A stretch of 64,000 bases of DNA. Source: Brachycybe producta (taxonomy: Eukaryota > Arthropoda > Diplopoda > Playtdesmida > Andrognathidae). Where the stretch lies: NCBI GenBank assembly GCA_036925085.1, contig JAUPFP010000030.1, positions 186,001 to 250,000 of the forward strand. The letters run 5' to 3'. The notes under the pieces were generated by a model. It searched no databases, was not told the origin of the DNA, and was given only the letters and a program-made list of their open reading frames with translations. Shown here in pieces: positions 58,632 to 64,000 of this stretch (positions are counted from its first letter, which is position 1; every line of letters starts with the position of its first letter). Position numbers and translations under genes: made by a program.

Positions 58632-60589
58632 ATGGCTGCTGGACCTATTTCGGAACGCAATCAAGGTACATGCGTTACGTTGCGTCGTAAATATCTTGTG
58701 CTAAACGTTATTTTTCTTGTTTTAGATGCGACAATATACGTTGGTGGTCTCGATGAGAAAGTGAGCGAGTCTTTGCTCTGGGAACTGTTTGTTCAGGCCG
58801 GGCCAGTCGGTACGTCGCCCGATCGGTTTCTTAAGGATTGCTAAGTCAAAGCTAATGCTAAACTCATCAACTTTTAGATGAACCTTCCTATCATTAATTT
58901 AGCACAAACTCAAGACACAACAATCATGATGAATACAAAACCTAATCGTTCGCTTTTGTTTGTTTATGTCTTACGGCGGCCTTTTTTTCTACCATTTCAG
59001 TGAACGTTCACATGCCAAAGGACAGAGTGACTCAGATGCATCAGGGTTATGGTTTTGTTGAGTTTATGGGAGAAGAAGATGCCGATTATGGAATCAAAAT
59101 CATGAACATGATTAAGCTTTATGGAAAACCCATACGTGTCAACAAGGTTCTTTCATACAAACTGTGTTTATGCTTTTATTCACATTATTGACTTTTTCAA
59201 AACCATTTTGTTTTAGGCTTCGGCGCATCAGAAGAACCTCGACGTTGGAGCCAACATCTTTATCGGTAATCTGGATCCAGAAGTGGACGAAAAGTTACTT
59301 TATGATACATTCAGCGCGTTCGGAGTCATCCTTCAAACTCCTAAAGTTAGTTTTGATTAATTTTTGTTTGTGTTTGATCTTATGGATTTCATTTTTCTGT
59401 TGTTTTTTTTGTTTTTTTGGCAGATTATGCGCGATCCGGAAACGGGTAATTCGAAGGGTTATGCTTTTATTAATTTCGCGAGTTTCGAAGCTTCTGATGC
59501 TGCAATCGAAGCCATGAACGGACAGTATCTTTGCAACCGACCGATTACGATATCTTACGCTTTTAAGAAGGATGCAAAAGGAGAACGGCACGGATCAGCC
59601 GCAGGTCAACACCACTAAATAGCGCTTTATATGATCCCAACTGAGACTTTCTATTTGAATCTGTTCCGTTTTTTCTTTTCTTCTGATTAACAGAGCGCCT
59701 CCTCGCTGCTCAGAATCCGCTCTCGCAAGCGGACAGACCTCATCAGTTGTTTGCCGATGCTCCTCCTCCTCCGATGGCGATGGCGCCTCCGATGCATCCA
59801 CCGCCACCTCCGATGTCTCTGGCGTTCGCGATGCAACGTAAAGCATCTAAAACACAAGTGTTTTTAACGTTTTCGTGACGATAACAATCATTCGTTTCTT
59901 TAGATCATCCTGCAATGGCAATGCATCCTCATCCAGTACCACCACCAGGAGGTGGGTTTCCGGTTGTGATGCCGCACATGCCGCCACAACATGGTCCTCC
60001 ATCTGGAATGCCTCCGATTCCTCAGCCGGTTCCGCCTCTGCCTCCGATGCACTCTACGGCGGCGCCTCCTCCTGTGTCTATGTCGAGACCTCCACCACCT
60101 CCAATGCCTCCGACATCGACTCCGATAACTACCATGTCACAAGGTAATTGATTTTGCAGTTTTTGCTTTTATTTTCATTCTTAGAAATTGTTTGCTTGGC
60201 GTTAAAAGGGCCATTTGGGGTATCATGGGATAATCATGGGCGACTCCAGGGATGTTGCATCCACTGCCATCTAATAGGCCCTATCTAACATCCCAAAATT
60301 GTATATTTTCAGTTATGATTCCGGCTCCACCATCGATGAGACCTCCACCTCCTCCTCCACCGAATATGATGCCTCACGCTCCTCCACCTCCGCCTCCTCC
60401 TCCGTTTGGTAATTAATCACTTTCGTTTATGAATTTTCTTTCATCATTTGTCAGTTTTGATATCGTATGTTTTATTTCTCTTTAACTGCAGCCCACCCTA
60501 CGTTTCCACCGCCTCCTCCTCATGGATTACCTCCGCCGCCACCTCCGATGGGGACGTGGCCGCCACCTCCTCCTACTCAGCAATTTTAA
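58632..60589 (+). CDS. SF3B4: Splicing factor 3B subunit 4 (SF3B4/SAP49), two RRMs and proline-rich tail (9 exons)
   Basis: Exons: 58632-58665, 58726-58809, 59001-59146, 59217-59345, 59424-59604, 59694-59837, 59904-60143, 60313-60408, 60492-60589; all GT-AG, in phase, 383 residues. The start [11 protein letters not shown] is the family's conserved N-terminus. RRM1 has RNP2 IYVGGL (15-20) and RNP1 GYGFVEF (55-61); RRM2 has IFIGNL (102-107) and KGYAFINF (142-149). The linker [20 protein letters not shown] is conserved, and the last half is Pro/Met/His-rich, rich in CCTCC codons. Shorter than human SF3B4 (424) only in the low-complexity tail. Known role: U2 snRNP SF3b subunit that contacts pre-mRNA upstream of the branch point. 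It starts 856 bp after the EXOSC10 stop, same strand. The start-proximal region is GC-rich with a YY1-type box, typical of a housekeeping promoter. Confidence 0.97.
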
Positions 60590-60647
60590 TTCAACTCAAA
60601 AGGAAGTTTTTCATTTTGTATTCGTCTCCTATAATAATTATAGTGTC

Positions 60648-60653
60648 AATAAA
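60648..60653 (+). terminator. Poly(A) signal, SF3B4
   Basis: AATAAA 59 bases after the TAA, followed by a T-rich element. Confidence 0.65.
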
Positions 60654-60814
60654 AAAGCTGAGTTTCTCTCTTTTTGTATCTTTTGATTTGACACTCGGTT
60701 TCATATTAAAATGAAGCAATTTTGATAGCAAAAAAAAATAAATTCACAAATGTAACTCAATCATAACTAATCATGGATTAGTTTTTCTGTCTAAATTTCC
60801 GAAAAAAGGACTTC

Positions 60815-60995
60815 AAAATAAAATTTTTATGTCATTTTGAAAATCACCGAACTTTAAACAGATTGATAATTTTTAATTTTTGTCTATAATAGATTTATTT
60901 TCTAAAACACTATAGTTTCTCTTAAATGTGCTTTTCTGTTAGACAGAATAACCAGAGTCCTAAAATCAGCTGTGTTCATAAAGCACTCTTAAGTA
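60815..60995. repeat. Palindromic repeat family A, right arm after SF3B4
   Basis: TGTCATTTTGAAAATCACCG, AGTTTCTCTTAAATGTGC, AGACAGAATAACCAGAGTCC and AAATCAGCTGTGTTCATAAA keep the arm order seen elsewhere. Confidence 0.6.
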
Positions 60996-61052
60996 TCAGT
61001 GGTGCCATCTATTAGCTACAGTCAGCAACGAACCGAAAAATCGCCAGTTGAA

Positions 61053-61232
61053 GCGTGTGACGTCAAAGGGGTTGCCACCAAATTTAAACTAGTGTTATTT
61101 TGTCTAATAGAAAAGGACTCATAACAAAAGAATTTAAGAACCTAGTTGTGTAAACTGTTGATATCATCTCTTTTCTATCAGACTTAATAACACAATCCTA
61201 CATTTTACGTCAACCCTTATGACGTTACAAGC
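61053..61232. mobile_element. Palindromic MITE with CRE in terminal repeat, copy 2
   Basis: Left arm 61053-61074 has GTGACGTCAAAGGGG; right arm 61211-61232 is its decayed complement (ATGACGTTAC). Interior blocks such as TAACAAAAGAATT and TTGATATCATC are shared with the copy at 57961, so the two are one family. It lies downstream of SF3B4. Confidence 0.75.
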
Positions 61233-61504
61233 TTGTCCTTGCGACGCGGCAGGTATGCATGGGAATACCTTACTATCGGTTAAAACACGGTCTAGACACA
61301 GTCCGTGTGATTGCCAGTGTGAACGTCGACTTTTTAAATATATTTCATTTTCATTTACTACGATATTGCACCTCTATAGCAAAGTATAGCTAGTAAGTAG
61401 AAAAATGAAATATTAATTATGACCCCAGCTACGTCTGTTCCATCAGAACAAATACTTTCATCAGCGGCACAAATCGTTTTGGTCAGGAAAAATATCGCCT
61501 AAAC

Positions 61505-61840
61505 CCAAAAACCCTCCAAAATGTAAGAATTTTTTTAATGGAGATGCTAGCGCCATCTATTGTTATTCTCTTAAACATAAGTTATGTGTGTATATTTTTT
61601 CGAATTTTACATTTTTCCTCTAACCCCCCCCCCCCCCCCCTCACTAACATAGCCTAACCCAACACTAACCTAACCCTTTATACATGGACTCTATGTGAGA
61701 GTTGATTATAGCGCCGCCTATAACTGAAAAATAATTAAAAAAGTTATATGTTAAAAATCCTATGCCTCCAAAAAAAAGTTTTTGCTTTTTGGCAAAACAT
61801 TTTTAATGGAGACAGTGGCTCCATCTACTTTAGCTGAATT
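61505..61840. repeat. Dispersed repeat family C, two partial copies near GOLIM4
   Basis: First copy 61530-61730 (TTTTTAATGGAGATGCTAGC, GCCATCTATTG, TTCGAATTTTACATTTTTCC, GTTGATTATAGCGCC), interrupted by a 17-C run at 61624-61640; a second head at 61790-61830 (TTTTTAATGGAGACAGTGGC, CCATCTA). No coding capacity. Confidence 0.6.
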
Positions 61841-62722
61841 TTTTTAATTTTGTTTAGGAAACATTCAAGCTTGGGAAGGTTCCTAAGTATAATTTATTAC
61901 TTTATTAGATGTGCTGTTGCAGTTGTCAGTTTGGCTGTGGGGTTAACCCCACTGCTTTCTGAACTTATGTTCATGGGTTTGCATCTCAGTGGTGTCTGTT
62001 AAATTTGTGTTTTTAAATTGTAAAATATTCTTAATTACATTTATTAAAATTCTTGTGGGTTAAAATTCTTCTTCTTAAAAAGTTTAATTTTTAAGATATT
62101 AACAAGAAACAATTCTTATTTTCTTCCATGACCCTTCTACTTTAAAAATCGATATAATACTCGATATATCGATAGGAAAAAATCGAAATCGTCGATACCG
62201 ATGTCGCCCATCACTACTGTATAGTGTGAATCGATCCTAATCGTATTGGGTTGTTATAACGGGGACAACACTGAAAGGTGAATCTCGTACAAAATGACAA
62301 CCTGTTTCGCTTTTTATCGGCGTTTTTACTGTATTTTCAGTAAATTTCGTAATTTCAGTAAATTTTATCCTGGGTGTCTAGTTAAACGCGGGTAAAGATG
62401 AGAACGGGCTTGTCATGCATACACACTCTACTGTGAATCTCGTGAGTGATTTTTGTCTTATGTCGTCCCAATTGTGCAGTTGTCATTTTTCTGTCGTCGT
62501 TTGTTGTTTTTGTTTCGTGTCTTCTTCTTCTTCTTTTACTCATTTCTTATAAAAACGAGTTTTGTCTTCGTTTTCAGTTTCAATGTAAAAACTGATTGAG
62601 TATTGGTTGGATTGTGGTGTTTTCTTCATTGCCTTTTAATTCTACAACCATCTGTGTATTTCATTTATTTTTTAAAATGATGATAATGATGACGTTTTAA
62701 TTGAGTCTTTTTAATCTTTCAG
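61841..62722. other. Intergenic DNA and likely 5' UTR exon of GOLIM4
   Basis: Holds a tRNA-like stretch (61925-62000), a family A scrap (62085-62150), a hAT end (62150-62216) and a less AT-rich segment at 62230-62441 ending in a strong donor (CTC|GTGAGTG), which may be the first non-coding exon of GOLIM4. Confidence 0.45.
62150..62216 (-). mobile_element. Remnant end of a TAGTGATG-type hAT element
   Basis: Read on the minus strand from 62216 the sequence begins TAGTGATGGGCGACATCGG and continues with CGATA-rich sequence, resembling the ends of the 51100 element. The opposite end is not found. Confidence 0.5.
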
Positions 62723-62754
62723 ATGTTGTTTCTATCATCATCATCAAAGTCGTC

Positions 62755-64000
62755 ATGAACCTTGTGAGGCTTCGGAATGGGAAGATTCGATTCGCCTTGG
62801 GACTCGTGTTTGTGGTCGTTTTCCTCTTTGTGACTTATGTCATTCACGACAACCATTCAAAGTTGGTTTCAACTCGATCTCTCGTTCAGGATTGCGAACA
62901 CAAAAGGGAATCTCTTTCGGCGCAGCTACAGGGTTTATTATTATCCTTATTATTTCACCTTAAAAACAGAAAGAGCTTTTATCGTTTTTAATCCATTTTT
63001 ACATTGCAGTGACGTTCGAACACAAGTCGAGGCTAGAAAAGGCTTTACAGCAGGAGAAATCCTCTCACAAGCGCACGAAAGAAAGTAATTCACAGGACCA
63101 ATTATTTTTAGTAGAAGCTGAACTTGTACTGAGCAGCGAGCACATCAGATGCGTTTTTACAAGAAATTCGAAGTTGGTTATTGATTAAAACTAAAATAAA
63201 CTTAAAATTCAACTAAAATATAATTTTACTGCGATGAAAAAAGAAGAAAATCATAAGCCCAAATTCAAGAAATAACAATGGCGCATGACTTTAATTCAAA
63301 CTCTCTAAGCAGGGTTCCAGCAGAGAAAACTTTTAATGCTGTTTGCAACCCGATTTGGAGGGTTCAAGTGTGAAGTTTTTATTTTTGAATTTTGACGGAC
63401 ATTTTGTATTTTCTTTTTTTCTGGACACCCAACTGAAAAGGAAAGACTTAAAAATATTTATAATATATAATAACAATGAAGTTTTTTTACTTCATTTTTT
63501 TACTCTTCTAGTTTCTAACGGTGTTTGAATTTCTTATAAAATTGGCTTCGGTTTGCTCGAATTTTTTGTATTATTTATGATTTGTTTCGATTCAGAATTG
63601 GAGTCACAATACGAAGAGTTACAGGAGCAAACGGATAAAGAAAAAGTAACGTCATCTTTATTATATGCGATGTTCTCGATTCGTTTGTCTTTACTTTATG
63701 TCTGTTCGCTGTTTTGTTACTTATAAAACGTGAACAGCAAGAAGCTCAGAAGAGATACTCGTCGTTACAACAGCAGAAGGACGCACTTCAGGTCACTTTC
63801 CGAGGCCCAGATTCACCGATTATAGATCACCCTTTATCTGCTTTTTCTTATAGAATCAACAAGAGATGCTTTACAAGGAGTTCAGTAACTTACAACAGAC
63901 GAATGCGGAATTAGTGGAAGAGAAACAGAACCTAATGAATAAAATGACCAGTCAGATGGATCAGTTGAAGATCGTCAAAGAAAAGGAACTGCTGCAGTTG
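62755..64000 (+). CDS. GOLIM4: Golgi integral membrane protein 4 (GPP130)-like, 5' part, runs off window
   Basis: Exons: 62755-62932 (exon probably from 62723), 63010-63084, 63596-63645, 63738-63791, 63854 to beyond 64000; phases agree and 168 residues are visible. A short basic N-terminus (RLRNGKIR) is followed by a single membrane anchor at about 13-30, so a type II protein, then a lumenal coiled coil. The block ESLSAQLQ, then EHKSRLEKALQQE and RYSSL, matches GOLIM4 better than GOLM1 or GOLM2, which share the topology. Known role: cis-Golgi/endosome cycling protein involved in retrograde trafficking. A possible 5' UTR exon ends at the strong donor near 62441 (CTC|GTGAGTG); the acceptor TTTCAG is at 62717-62722. 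A 12-codon upstream ORF (62723-62758) overlaps the start as ATGA. Confidence 0.85.

Noticed and set aside
59595..60147. Alternative frames over the SF3B4 Pro-rich exons
   Set aside because: Shadows of repetitive proline codons.
61641..61680. Telomere-like CCTAACCC sequence
   Set aside because: Only a few irregular CCTAA units within repeat family C; not a tandem TTAGG array.
1..64000. CRISPR arrays, operons, bacterial ribosome binding sites
   Set aside because: The window is a spliced animal genome; direct repeats are microsatellites or transposon copies without regular spacers.
1..64000. Intact tRNA or rRNA genes
   Set aside because: No cloverleaf with good A and B boxes or rRNA motif was recognised; the only tRNA-like stretch (61925-62000) is decayed.

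Overview
This is a strongly AT-rich piece of an animal nuclear genome: genes are split by GT-AG introns, intergenic DNA is full of microsatellites and homopolymer C/G runs, and small transposon remnants are everywhere. The intronless sugar porter resembles arthropod facilitated trehalose/glucose transporters (Tret1-like), so an arthropod or related invertebrate is the best guess; the species cannot be named from the sequence.

Layout, all recognised genes on the + strand: (1) 1-18772 holds no exon I can recognise and is probably upstream intron of the next gene. (2) TMTC3 (ER O-mannosyltransferase with TPR repeats) enters with its last membrane-domain exon at 18773 and ends at 48173; 14 exons with consistent phases encode the C-terminal 503 residues, and the 5' part lies left of the window. 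Its 15.6-kb intron (27385-43025) contains a complete, intronless MFS sugar transporter gene (38318-39691) on the same strand, plus an unexplained cluster of minus-strand ORFs at 40381-41094. (3) 48174-51885 is intergenic, with several hAT-type non-autonomous transposons. (4) EXOSC10/Rrp6 (nuclear exosome 3'-5' exonuclease) is complete in 20 coding exons, 51886-57776. (5) SF3B4 (U2 snRNP SF3b subunit 4) is complete in 9 exons, 58632-60589. (6) GOLIM4/GPP130 (cis-Golgi membrane protein) begins at 62755 and runs off the right edge.

The most striking non-genic content is a dispersed palindromic repeat: about 25-28 decayed copies with arms carrying the motif AAACTAGAAGGGTAGCTCAA and its reverse complement, spread through introns and intergenic DNA of the whole window. 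Several hAT-like MITEs have exact or near-exact 8-bp target-site duplications (27738, 33647, 40926, 51100). A pair of palindromic elements carries full TGACGTCA (CRE) sites in the terminal repeats. A repeat-associated box, CCAATAGATGGCGCCA, fits the CTCF consensus. A LINE reverse-transcriptase tail has landed inside one of the palindromic repeats.

The genes are housekeeping loci (protein glycosylation, RNA decay, splicing, Golgi) with no evident shared pathway; co-orientation seems to be simple neighbourhood.
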